Shown here: positions 8,030 to 16,801 of the stretch, one piece after another | Layout of the letters: each line of letters starts with the position of its first letter | Numbering within the stretch: position 1 is the stretch's first letter | Assembly: GCA_045132895.1 (NCBI GenBank) | Contig: JBGUTC010000038.1 | Span: 1-28,340 of the forward strand | Direction of reading: 5' to 3' | Length of the DNA stretch: 28,340 nt | Source: UMGS755 sp045132895 | GTDB taxonomy: Bacteria; Bacillota; Clostridia; UBA1381; UBA9506 | Notes under the pieces: generated by a model | The model's input: only the letters and a program-made list of their open reading frames with translations | What the model was told of the DNA's origin: nothing | The model's database searches: none | Translations under genes and position numbers: made by a program

Positions 8030-11000
8030 TTAATAGAAGGTTACATTGTATCCGCTACCAATATCGTCTGCTACTACTTTTCCTCTTTCGTTCAGGTAAA
8101 TAAACATCAGTTGGTCATTGCCGGAGGCTGTTCTGTTTACAATATCCTGACGTCCGTCACCGTTTAAATCAAGGTTATATGCCTTGTCGCCTCTGGCCTG
8201 AGGATATAACATAACCGGCTCCAGGCCTCGAACCGGCGCCAAGGTTCTGGCACGGATTCTCATATTGCCATCATACATAAGGCCTTCCGGACCCATATAT
8301 AAGAAGTCTTGCTTTCCGTTCCAGTTAATAACGCACGGGAAACGAATCTGCATAAAACTGTAACGTGCTTCCAGCATGTTGCCATCCATATCAAAGATAT
8401 AAATCGGCATCGTTCCGGTACAGCTACCCTCCTGAGAAGGAATAAACGGATTGGTGATAATCTGTTTTTCGTCGCTGTCTTCAAACATCTGTGCCATAAC
8501 GATGGTCTCGTAATGCATACCGTCTTCTACCGCCCAGACGCGCTTACCGTTACCGTCAAGCATAACCGTATCAAAACCGCCGCATAAGCAAATACAAATG
8601 CGGATATCTTCCATAGGCAAGCCGCGGTTGGGGAACGCCTTAATTTCATGGCGCAGTTTCTTGCCTAAAAGTTCAAAGTCTTTTTCCGTCAGTTTGCCGT
8701 CACCGTCTGTATCACCGGCACGGAGCTGACCGGAAGTTGCTTCCTGCTCGCCGTCAATTATTTTTCTTAAAAGCGCAGCATCTTTTTCGTTGATAACGCT
8801 GTTCTCGTCTACGTCACCCACAACAAAGTATTCTGCCATCTTAGTGGAATCGCAGTGAGAGTGTTTATAAATCAGAGGACTTTCATACTCATCCGGATCC
8901 ATCATCCAGCGAATGCTGCCGTCCGGATTGATCATACAATATCCTAAGGAAACTTCGTCATAACCGTCGTTATCAATATCTACAGGGAAGGGACGGTGAC
9001 CAATCTGCATGCCGCCCGGCATATCAAATTCCCAAATGGGCTCCCAGTCTTTTGTAAATGCCCACGCACTCCAGTAACGGGTCTTGACAATAATATCACT
9101 GGGATAGTCATTACCGGAAATATTGGCAATACAAATAGCGTCTGTTGCTGTTCGGGTCGGGTCTGATTCATAAATCGGCAAGGGGAAACGCTTTTCTTCT
9201 TTACCGGTTTGTGCATTCAGAATTACCAGGTCTGTTTCTGCCGTCATTAAGACTTCCAAAACACCGTCATTATCGATATCATATAACTGAAGACCTGCGT
9301 CTCCACCCGGATCATCCGTACCGTCACCGGCTTTACCCCAGGTCCATATCATGCTACCGTCCAGTTCAAAGGCACAGGCATTGACTACCGGATGGTTACC
9401 GCTGCCGTAGGGGTCATGACCGCAACGGCAACCAATCATTTCTACTTCGCCGTCATTGTCAATGTCACCTGATACGAACCAGGTACTTGTATAATCCTGA
9501 TTGAGGGTAATGACTTTCCAGGGCTCAATATATTCCACCAGTTCCGGTTTTTCCCCAACAGGGAACACCTGCAACTCGGAAACAGCCGCTTCGCCCTCAA
9601 ATTCCTTAATCGTAAACCGTACCCAGCTAACTTCCTTTGCAGGGAAATCTACGATACGTGTTTTGCCCGATGCAGGAATGTCTGTAACCTCGATTTCGCT
9701 GCCGTCGCTAAAGAACAGAACGCCTTTTAAGAGATTATCGTCGGTGCGAGCGCTGTCGTGGAGTACAATCTGGTCGATGGTCTGAGGATTGACCCAATCC
9801 ATCTGTAACCAGGGTTCAGAATCGTCCTTAGCCGGCCGCCACTCGCCGATTTTACCGAATTCGGCAATAATATTATCGTTGATACCTCGTTTATCATGGG
9901 TAAGAGCGCTGTCGCTGGATGTGGTAACCCGTGCGGTAAACGCCAGGTTTTCCACCGGATTCCGTTTCTCCCAGATAGCACTGACTTCCGCTACGGAAGC
10001 CGGCATCTTACCTTTACTTTCCATGATGCTGATACGCAGGAACTTCGTTCTCGTCGGTGAAAATGCAAAACGCACAGTTCCTGAATAGAACTTATCTGTC
10101 ATATCGCTGCACATAGACCAATAGGAAGCGTCACGGGAAATCGCTGCAACAAATTTATATTCGCGACCCTCAGGGAAGGTAATCTCTGCCTGCTCAAGGG
10201 CTCCCTCGCGCTTAAAGTCCAAAACGATGTGCTGCGGGAACTTCGGTTCATCAACGAACTGATACTTTTCTACGGAAATGGTACCGCCGCCCTGGGTAAT
10301 ATTCATATTGTCAAGGCTCTTGGTGCCCTCTGCATAACTTTCAAAATCATCCTCAACGATGGGCTTATTGGCTTCATCACCCAAGGTGATTTTAACGTTA
10401 TCGATAAAGAACTTACCCGTAGAACCAACGTTCATATGGTACTGGATTTTGGAAATATCCTGTGCATCTTCACGGAAGTCAAACCGTCTTGCCAGCTGAC
10501 CGTCTACATAGAATTCCCAAATCTGTGTATCAACATATAAAACAATTTTGATGTGGTACCATCTGTCTGTCTGGACTTCCGGTATCATGGTACGGTTAAA
10601 TGCCGTTAAGACGTTATCCGTCATAACCGTATGAAGAGCAATCTTACCGGTTGAACTGTAGAAATAAGGCATTGCCTTTTCGCTGACAACATCAGTCGTC
10701 AGAATGTCCTGTTCAAAAACGACAAGTTTTGTCTCCGGTGCAAATTCATAGGTTGCAAGGGTAATATCACTATTCTGGTTCGCCTTCTCAAACATCAGGC
10801 TCTTACCCTTGTCTTCCGGTTTCGTCGGCGGGCAAGCTTCCCAATATGTGCTCGGGTCTCCGTCAATTAAGTTTTCTGCGCCTTTGCCCTCAACCGCTTC
10901 ACTGGCAGAAACCGTCACGCCATCAAACATAGCGCTGACTTCAACGCCGGTCGCCTCCGGGGTGTAGGGAACGAAGCCACGTTCTTTCAACACCGGCAGA

Positions 11001-11620
11001 CCTGTACTGTTACCACGCTCAGCGCTACCGATTTTTAACACTTCCGCATTGCTCAAAATGCTGAATTCATCAATACAAAGGGCATCACCGCCACTACCGT
11101 TTACAGCATAACGGATGCTTGTAACATCGGTAATCGTTGTGGCATATTCGCTGTTTATCTGCATGCCGTCTACAAAAACGGCAATTTTACCGTCACTTAA
11201 ATCGGTACGAATCATAAGTTCAAACCAGGCATTTTTATTGTAGCGGGTATGAACTGTCCAGTTGCCGTTATTTAAAACATAGAGAGTGCCATTCGCTAAA
11301 CCAAGACTCATAGAGCCGCTTTCTTTGCTGTTTAAGCTGATTTCTGCCCAGGCATCACCAATCACTTTAATTTTCTGGCTAATTCGCGCTGTACGGCCAC
11401 GGACGTCAAGTCCGCTGATCTGCTCTGTACTGCCTGCCTTGATACTGGCAGCTCTACCATATACACCGGTTACCAAAGAAGCTTTGCTGGCTTCGCCAAA
11501 AGCATCTTTTACACCTTGAGTCGTATCGAAATCAAAATAGATTCCCGTTTTAGCAGCTGACACCGGCACCGCACTGAGCAGGAACAGCAGCGACAGAATA
11601 AATGCTATATACTTTTTCAT
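8030..11620 (-). CDS. Secreted multidomain protein: LamG-like, discoidin, FG-GAP beta-propeller and dockerin (RG-lyase-like)
   Basis: The 1196-residue protein has a signal peptide (1 to about 23, ending VSAA). Next come a LamG-like domain (about 25-200) and the first part of a discoidin/F5-8C domain (about 230-265, LIDGDPSTYWEA). A second LamG-like domain lies at about 270-450, followed by what looks like the remaining part of the discoidin domain (455-550), then a second discoidin domain (about 555-690). The C-terminal 500 residues form a beta-propeller with repeated calcium-loop strands (GDIDNDGEVE 718-727, YDIDNDGVLE 780-789, VDIDNDGYDE 880-889, DLNGDGRQD 1151-1159). It recalls PL11-type rhamnogalacturonan lyases, but the usual C-terminal PL11 signatures are not recognisable, so enzyme activity is uncertain. 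A dockerin-like EF-hand pair sits at about 935-990 inside the propeller. The start has a strong AAAGGAGG site 7 nt upstream, touching the stop of the preceding SLH gene. Confidence 0.75.
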   Translation of the reverse strand: MKKYIAFILSLLFLLSAVPVSAAKTGIYFDFDTTQGVKDAFGEASKASLVTGVYGRAASIKAGSTEQISGLDVRGRTARISQKIKVIGDAWAEISLNSKESGSMSLGLANGTLYVLNNGNWTVHTRYNKNAWFELMIRTDLSDGKIAVFVDGMQINSEYATTITDVTSIRYAVNGSGGDALCIDEFSILSNAEVLKIGSAERGNSTGLPVLKERGFVPYTPEATGVEVSAMFDGVTVSASEAVEGKGAENLIDGDPSTYWEACPPTKPEDKGKSLMFEKANQNSDITLATYEFAPETKLVVFEQDILTTDVVSEKAMPYFYSSTGKIALHTVMTDNVLTAFNRTMIPEVQTDRWYHIKIVLYVDTQIWEFYVDGQLARRFDFREDAQDISKIQYHMNVGSTGKFFIDNVKITLGDEANKPIVEDDFESYAEGTKSLDNMNITQGGGTISVEKYQFVDEPKFPQHIVLDFKREGALEQAEITFPEGREYKFVAAISRDASYWSMCSDMTDKFYSGTVRFAFSPTRTKFLRISIMESKGKMPASVAEVSAIWEKRNPVENLAFTARVTTSSDSALTHDKRGINDNIIAEFGKIGEWRPAKDDSEPWLQMDWVNPQTIDQIVLHDSARTDDNLLKGVLFFSDGSEIEVTDIPASGKTRIVDFPAKEVSWVRFTIKEFEGEAAVSELQVFPVGEKPELVEYIEPWKVITLNQDYTSTWFVSGDIDNDGEVEMIGCRCGHDPYGSGNHPVVNACAFELDGSMIWTWGKAGDGTDDPGGDAGLQLYDIDNDGVLEVLMTAETDLVILNAQTGKEEKRFPLPIYESDPTRTATDAICIANISGNDYPSDIIVKTRYWSAWAFTKDWEPIWEFDMPGGMQIGHRPFPVDIDNDGYDEVSLGYCMINPDGSIRWMMDPDEYESPLIYKHSHCDSTKMAEYFVVGDVDENSVINEKDAALLRKIIDGEQEATSGQLRAGDTDGDGKLTEKDFELLGKKLRHEIKAFPNRGLPMEDIRICICLCGGFDTVMLDGNGKRVWAVEDGMHYETIVMAQMFEDSDEKQIITNPFIPSQEGSCTGTMPIYIFDMDGNMLEARYSFMQIRFPCVINWNGKQDFLYMGPEGLMYDGNMRIRARTLAPVRGLEPVMLYPQARGDKAYNLDLNGDGRQDIVNRTASGNDQLMFIYLNERGKVVADDIGSGYNVTFY

Positions 11621-11635
11621 AGATTCGCCTCCTTT

Positions 11636-14338
11636 TTAGTCTTCAAATATAAAGATCTCCTTCACGTAGTCAATTCGTGTATTCAAAAATACTCGGGAGC
11701 CGTCAAGATCACCGGAAATGGTACCGTCTAACTTCAGAACGGCGCTGGAAGAAACCAAATCCTCCGGCGAACCAAGGCGAACATTTCCTTTTTCACCAAT
11801 GATATAAACCAGCGGTGTGTTACGACCTAAGGAGATTGAGCGGAAGCCTTCCGCTCCACAGTAAACCGTTACATGGTTATCGCCTTTACGGTAAAGAATA
11901 CCGTTAGTGGACCAACATTCAGAGAACGGATTACCGCCTTCATGGTTAATCTTAAAGTATAACGGCTGATTGGTCTTGTTTTTGAAAATAACGCTGCTTT
12001 CATCAACATAGAGTTCGCCGTCTGAGTTATATTTTGCGTAAATAATATCGCCGTAATTCAACTGAACGTTATTCTGGTTAACCATTTCCTTACGCTGATG
12101 GGAACCGCCTGAATAACAGTCTAACATATTAACGACTTCGCCCTCTGCATTAACCGCACTGACAACCTCGTCAACTAAAACGAAAACATCAGATTCTTTA
12201 AATGTCTCGCTGACTTCTGCCACATTAGGCTGGTAGACAATAACATCCGCAACCATGGTTTCGTCATTATCATAGAATGTCATGTTTTTATAGGTGCCAC
12301 CATTTTTGAAATAGTTTGTTGTAATAACCTTCGCATCGCTTTTGACAATACTGCCGTCCATAACAGGGATATAGAAAATCGTTCCTGTTGTGCTGGGCCA
12401 GAACTCAGGATAAAGAATGGTTCCGTCATCGTCATAAGAACAGAAGCCGCTACTGTGGTCGTTGAACCAGAAGGTTTCGTTTCCGCCTTCATAGTCTTTA
12501 CTGAAACTATCCAGTTCAAACATAGTCGGACCGGCTGAAACCGCACATTCAACTTCTGAAACTTTACCTTCTTTATTGACAAAGTAGCGAATGACCTGAG
12601 GTTCAAATCTACCGGAGGTATGAAGGTCATCGCCCAAAATTGCAGTGTCAGCATTCATTTTTGCTCTCAAACCGCTCTTTGCCGTAAACCAGATTTTATC
12701 TTCTGTGTAGAATGTTGATTGCTTACCGCTTGTCTCCAAAATAAGTAAGCCAACCTGGCCGCCCAGACCCTTAGACGGATTCACTGCCATCAGGAAGCCG
12801 TACTGCAGTTCTGTATCGCTTTTCTTTTCACGAATACCGGCAATTTCACCAACGATATTAAAGTAGAATTCACTGCTCTGGCCTAATTTAATGTCGTCCG
12901 TGTAGCCCTTGGTAACACAATCGTTAAAGTGCTTGGATGTGACATATTCTCTGCCGTTGATGATAAAGGTATTCGCATTTGTCGTGTCCTTGCGTTCAAC
13001 CACACCACTGACACCGTCGCGGCAGACAATCAGGCTGATGCTTTTGCCGTCGCGGCTTTTTGCGATAGAGAGAATGTCCCACATTTTAATATCTGTCAGG
13101 CGTTCCATGGAACCCATGCTGCCGTCGGGGAATGTAATGGATACATTATCATGATATGGGCTCAGATCCAGTCTGCTCCGGTGTTTGCTGTTAATAAAGG
13201 TATCACTTACCTTATCAACGACAAGTTCTTCAAAGTTCCAGACCATCACAACGTCAATCACTTCATCGTCGTCATGGTCAATCAGGTCAACATAACCTGT
13301 GTCAAAGGGATAGGTTCTCCAATCAAAGTCAAAGTCATACACGCCATTATAGGCATAGCAGAAACCATTGACCAACTGAACTCGTTCCGGTTTGTCGTCA
13401 CCATCATCATATACAAACGTAGTTACCGAAAACTCCGTATCATTCTTTAACACATCGCAGGCTTTTACGCGTGTTACTACATTGCCCTTTTGCTCTTCTA
13501 AGTACATAAGTTCATATTGTCCGTTTACTTCTTTCAGGAAGTATCTGACATTGCTGCCTAATAAAGAATCATAACGGGCATCTGCCACCTTAGCAACCGT
13601 TTTGCCGAAGGCCGCTTTCCCTTTTACGCTTTTAACGTCCTTTACGGCACTTTTACCGTTAATGGAGCCTAAAACGCCCTCCGCACTTGTGATTCCTAAA
13701 TAAACGCCCAGATAGTCTCTGCCATCAGCACGGTACTCTGCATATTCAGAGTTAATTGCATATACGTTCTGAACATCAACACCAACTGCCTGATACAAAA
13801 TTTTTGCAACATCAAAGCGGCTGATTGCGCTGTCTGCTTTAACGTCGATTCCGTCTAACAGACCGAGGCGGTTTCCTGTCTGAATATATCCTACCGGGTA
13901 GCCACCGCGCAGGATTGCCTGAGTATCATAACCCAGCAGGTGAATGAAAACCTTTGCTGCCTGTCCATAGGTTACATATTCATCGGGCATAAATCTGCCT
14001 TCGCCGTCACCTACCATAATGCCCTGCTGATAAACGAAATAAACCTGGGGACGTGCCCACTCGGGAACATCGGTAAAGGGAACCTCACCGTCTGCAACCC
14101 GATCTTCTCCGCCAAGCATGATTCTGCTGACGATGGTTGCAAGCTGTGCACGCGTCAACGCCGTGCCATTTTGCATGTCTTCAACGCTCAAGTCATTCAT
14201 GAATGAAAAAGCCTTGACAAAATCAATCACCCGCTGTGCTCCCGGTTCAAAACCGATCGCTGACGCCCCTGTCATCGGTACAAATGCAGAAACCGTTAGC
14301 AATGCGCTAAGCAAAATGATCAACATTTTTCTTTTCAT
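11636..14338 (-). CDS. S-layer homology surface protein, 900 residues, body of unknown function
   Basis: After a signal peptide (MKRKMLIILLSALLTVSAF..., cleaved near GASA) there are three N-terminal SLH-like repeats in roughly the first 190 residues. The second, FTDVPEWARPQVYFVYQQGIMVGD, is the clearest; the first and third are more diverged. SLH domains bind secondary cell-wall polymers, so the protein should sit on the cell surface. The remaining 700 or so residues are rich in predicted beta strands and aromatic and acidic residues, with no catalytic motif I recognise. I start at ATG 14338 with AGAAAGGAAG upstream; a longer frame from 14401 would overlap the previous gene and put extra residues ahead of a normal signal peptide. 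It is tightly packed between another SLH protein and the mosaic protein. It may be a binding or scaffold protein for RG-I, which is an inference. Confidence 0.8.
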   Translation of the reverse strand: MKRKMLIILLSALLTVSAFVPMTGASAIGFEPGAQRVIDFVKAFSFMNDLSVEDMQNGTALTRAQLATIVSRIMLGGEDRVADGEVPFTDVPEWARPQVYFVYQQGIMVGDGEGRFMPDEYVTYGQAAKVFIHLLGYDTQAILRGGYPVGYIQTGNRLGLLDGIDVKADSAISRFDVAKILYQAVGVDVQNVYAINSEYAEYRADGRDYLGVYLGITSAEGVLGSINGKSAVKDVKSVKGKAAFGKTVAKVADARYDSLLGSNVRYFLKEVNGQYELMYLEEQKGNVVTRVKACDVLKNDTEFSVTTFVYDDGDDKPERVQLVNGFCYAYNGVYDFDFDWRTYPFDTGYVDLIDHDDDEVIDVVMVWNFEELVVDKVSDTFINSKHRSRLDLSPYHDNVSITFPDGSMGSMERLTDIKMWDILSIAKSRDGKSISLIVCRDGVSGVVERKDTTNANTFIINGREYVTSKHFNDCVTKGYTDDIKLGQSSEFYFNIVGEIAGIREKKSDTELQYGFLMAVNPSKGLGGQVGLLILETSGKQSTFYTEDKIWFTAKSGLRAKMNADTAILGDDLHTSGRFEPQVIRYFVNKEGKVSEVECAVSAGPTMFELDSFSKDYEGGNETFWFNDHSSGFCSYDDDGTILYPEFWPSTTGTIFYIPVMDGSIVKSDAKVITTNYFKNGGTYKNMTFYDNDETMVADVIVYQPNVAEVSETFKESDVFVLVDEVVSAVNAEGEVVNMLDCYSGGSHQRKEMVNQNNVQLNYGDIIYAKYNSDGELYVDESSVIFKNKTNQPLYFKINHEGGNPFSECWSTNGILYRKGDNHVTVYCGAEGFRSISLGRNTPLVYIIGEKGNVRLGSPEDLVSSSAVLKLDGTISGDLDGSRVFLNTRIDYVKEIFIFED

Positions 14339-14367
14339 AACAATCTTCCTTTCTGCTATACCGTTTC

Positions 14368-16722
14368 TTAGCGAGTTTCCAGAGCAGCAAGACCGCTCCA
14401 AAGAATTTTTGCGGTTTCAGCACGGGAAATTTCTCTCTGAGGCTCAAATTTTCCTTCATAACCACTGATGATACCCATGCTGCTTAAAACGCTGACTGCT
14501 TGTTTTGCATAGGATGCGATGCTGTCAGAATCTGCGAAAACAGTTTCTTCCGCAACCGCCTCCGGCTCTCCCAGCATACGATAGAGAATCACGGCTGCAT
14601 CCTGACGGGTAATGGTGTTCTCCGGGAAAATGCAGTTATCGCTGCCCTGGATTAAACCTGCCTTATAAGCAGCGCCGATAACGCCAGAGTACCATGCACC
14701 CGGTGCAACATCATCAAAGTTTGCTGTTTCGCTGCCCAGTTTTAAAATCCGGGCTGCCATAGCAATATATTCCGCACGATTTACATGCTGTTCCGGCTTA
14801 AAGGTTCCATCCTCATAGCCGTTAATAATCTGTTTCTCACAAAGGGTCAGGATGGCTTCTTTCGCCCAATGGGTTTCAACGTCAAAAAACTTCGCTCCGG
14901 TTGCCGGCTTCTGCTGCGGCACAACAACCGTTTCCGGTGCAATCGCCGGTTTCTTGTTGCCAACGGCTATGCCAACGCTGACCTTTCCGCCACCGCCGCG
15001 GCCGCCACTGTCTTTATCCTTATCTTTGTCTGCGCCCTTATTCTGCTCACGTTGTTCTGCAATGGAAGCTTTGATGGCATCTCTAATTTCGCTGGGGTAC
15101 AGATAACCCTGACCGAAAAGAGGTGCACATACAATATCAAAGTCAAGACCTTCAGGATCAACCTCTGCATCTGTCAAACCAAAGGTATTCTGATAGGTTC
15201 TGACAATTCCGCTGATACCGCTGCGCAGTGCGGAGTTGACCAAGGTAACGCTCATCACCTCGTCGATGCGCTCTTTAACGTCTTTTTCACAGGTAAAGTC
15301 CTCTGTCAGTTCATTGCCGCGCCATACTCTGTTGAACTCAGTCACCTGATCTTCTGTCAGGCTCTCAAGATCCAGAAAACCATCAGAAGCCAGTAAATCT
15401 ACGATTTCTGTTACGCCGGCATTGTTCAGACCTAAAATAACCGTTGCGCTGTCATAGGCATTGCCCAGATCTGCTACTGAAGCAACAGGCATCCCTTCTG
15501 CTGCATTTTTCATCAGATAGGTTGCATAGAAGTCATCGTTGTCTAAGTAATTAAACCACTCAGAGCGACTGACAGCCAGAGGCAGGAAGGTGTTAAGCAT
15601 CGTAATCGTAGATGCTTTGCTTGCGATATTGGCACTAAAGCCATCTGCAAGAGCCGCGTCAGCACTGCCGGAGTAAATCAAAATGTCTCTTTTACGTGTC
15701 TCAACCGTAGTCGGCAGATAGTCGCTGGAAACATCCAGTAAAACCCGTCCGCTGACATCTTCGGGAACGGTCAGTTCCAGATTGAATGCGCCACCCTCAA
15801 CAGTAGCACCGCTTGTGGTCACAAGGGCTGTCGTGCTATCGGCAGGGAAATATAAATCCGCGCGTGCAGCCTGATCAAAATGCGGTCTTGCGGTACCGTC
15901 GATGGTAATCGTACGGGTCTCGCTGTCATAGACCGGCATATACATAATGGTCATGGTTGCTTCATCGATATATTCTGTGTTTGAATGTACCATGTTAAAG
16001 TCGTCTACAATAAACTTCGTTTCAGGAAGATTTTTATCCAGACGGAAGCCAAAATAGCTCATATTATAACTCTCGGTGATTGCCTTTGTTGCTGTGGGCG
16101 TTGTGGTGTCATTATTAATATAGTAGCTAGCCGTTTGCGTTTCCGCATCAAAGACCAGACGAACAGTCTGCCAGGTGTTGAATGCCAGTTCATACAGAGT
16201 TCCGTCAATCTCCACCTTCGGTGCGCCACCGTGGTTTGTCCATAACTTAAAGCCTTCGCCGAGAAGGTCTTTTCCTTCTCCATTGATCGCAGTAAATTTC
16301 ACACTATAATTCTGTTGTCTCTGGTTATATGCTTCTCCGCTGGCTGCAACGCCCAGGGAGGGAATCTGAAGTCTGAAGGACACATCTACATCACCGGTCA
16401 AAAGTGCACTTCCGGTAAGCTTTGACGTTATCAGACTATAACTGTCAGCCTCAACGTTTGCATTGGGCTTTTCAATTGTAAGGTATTTATTCGTACGGTT
16501 GTTTCTGTCGCTGTCACGAACAACCGTTGCTGTCCAGACAGCAGCATCAGAACTCTTTTCCCATTTTTCGCCTATTCCGCAGGGCAGAGCCTGGTTAACT
16601 GTATAGGAATTAAAATTGTCATTTGAAACAATAACTGTGTAATTCAATTCTACCGCATAGCTGCACAATGTGATCGCCATCAGCAGAGAGGCCAATAAGA
16701 ATCCTGTCATTCTTTTAAACAT
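14368..16722 (-). CDS. LamG-like surface protein with three C-terminal SLH repeats
   Basis: The 784-residue product has a signal peptide (MFKRMTGFLLASLLMAITLC..., cleaved near SYA) and a LamG-like beta domain to about residue 245 (the strands FIVDDFNMVHSN and ASYYINNDTT fit this). A short beta domain and a mainly helical region of unknown function follow (about 340-550). Next is a charged and glycine-rich linker (DKDKDKDSGGRGGGG), and three SLH repeats occupy about 612-784 (FFDVETHWAKEAI, INGYEDGTFKPE, VNRAE). It should be anchored to the cell wall with the N-terminal binding domain displayed. The true start is ATG 16722, with AAAGGGAG upstream; the frame can be extended to a TTG at 16752, but that lies inside the hairpin at 16744-16786. 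It ends 30 bp before the next SLH gene. Confidence 0.85.
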   Translation of the reverse strand: MFKRMTGFLLASLLMAITLCSYAVELNYTVIVSNDNFNSYTVNQALPCGIGEKWEKSSDAAVWTATVVRDSDRNNRTNKYLTIEKPNANVEADSYSLITSKLTGSALLTGDVDVSFRLQIPSLGVAASGEAYNQRQQNYSVKFTAINGEGKDLLGEGFKLWTNHGGAPKVEIDGTLYELAFNTWQTVRLVFDAETQTASYYINNDTTTPTATKAITESYNMSYFGFRLDKNLPETKFIVDDFNMVHSNTEYIDEATMTIMYMPVYDSETRTITIDGTARPHFDQAARADLYFPADSTTALVTTSGATVEGGAFNLELTVPEDVSGRVLLDVSSDYLPTTVETRKRDILIYSGSADAALADGFSANIASKASTITMLNTFLPLAVSRSEWFNYLDNDDFYATYLMKNAAEGMPVASVADLGNAYDSATVILGLNNAGVTEIVDLLASDGFLDLESLTEDQVTEFNRVWRGNELTEDFTCEKDVKERIDEVMSVTLVNSALRSGISGIVRTYQNTFGLTDAEVDPEGLDFDIVCAPLFGQGYLYPSEIRDAIKASIAEQREQNKGADKDKDKDSGGRGGGGKVSVGIAVGNKKPAIAPETVVVPQQKPATGAKFFDVETHWAKEAILTLCEKQIINGYEDGTFKPEQHVNRAEYIAMAARILKLGSETANFDDVAPGAWYSGVIGAAYKAGLIQGSDNCIFPENTITRQDAAVILYRMLGEPEAVAEETVFADSDSIASYAKQAVSVLSSMGIISGYEGKFEPQREISRAETAKILWSGLAALETR

Positions 16723-16743
16723 ACTATCTCCCTTTCTAAATAC

Positions 16744-16786
16744 CGCAAACAAAGCGGTTATTTAATTGTAAACCGCTTTGTTTGCG
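16744..16786 (-). promoter_or_regulatory. Perfect 16-bp inverted repeat in the leader of the SLH gene
   Basis: Arms 16744-16759 and 16771-16786 are perfectly complementary (CGCAAACAAAGCGGTT and its reverse complement) with an 11-nt A/T-rich loop. In the transcribed direction the stem is followed by GTATTTAG and then AAAGGGAG, so there is no real U-tract and the hairpin ends about 8 nt before the ribosome site. A partial terminator, an RNA-processing or stability stem, or a translational control element would all fit. Confidence 0.7.
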
Positions 16787-16801
16787 AAAATAGTTGCTGA
16801 A

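Noticed and set aside
8030..9560. Firm assignment of the propeller as a PL11 rhamnogalacturonan lyase
   Set aside because: Calcium-loop propeller strands are present, but the known C-terminal PL11 signatures are not recognisable, so only similarity is claimed.
12929..13450. 173-residue plus-strand open frame
   Set aside because: It is fully antisense to the SLH gene, with low-complexity hydrophobic composition and no initiation signal.
14339..14401. Longer start for the 900-residue SLH protein
   Set aside because: It would overlap the previous gene and place 21 residues before a normal signal peptide; ATG 14338 has AGAAAGGAAG at good spacing.
14785..15396. 203-residue plus-strand open frame
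   Set aside because: It lies opposite the LamG-SLH gene, has no ribosome site or recognisable domain, and its sequence reads as the reverse of coding DNA.
16723..16752. Longer start (TTG 16752) for the LamG-SLH protein
   Set aside because: The extra residues precede a normal signal peptide, the codon is inside the 16-bp hairpin, and a good ribosome site exists for ATG 16722.
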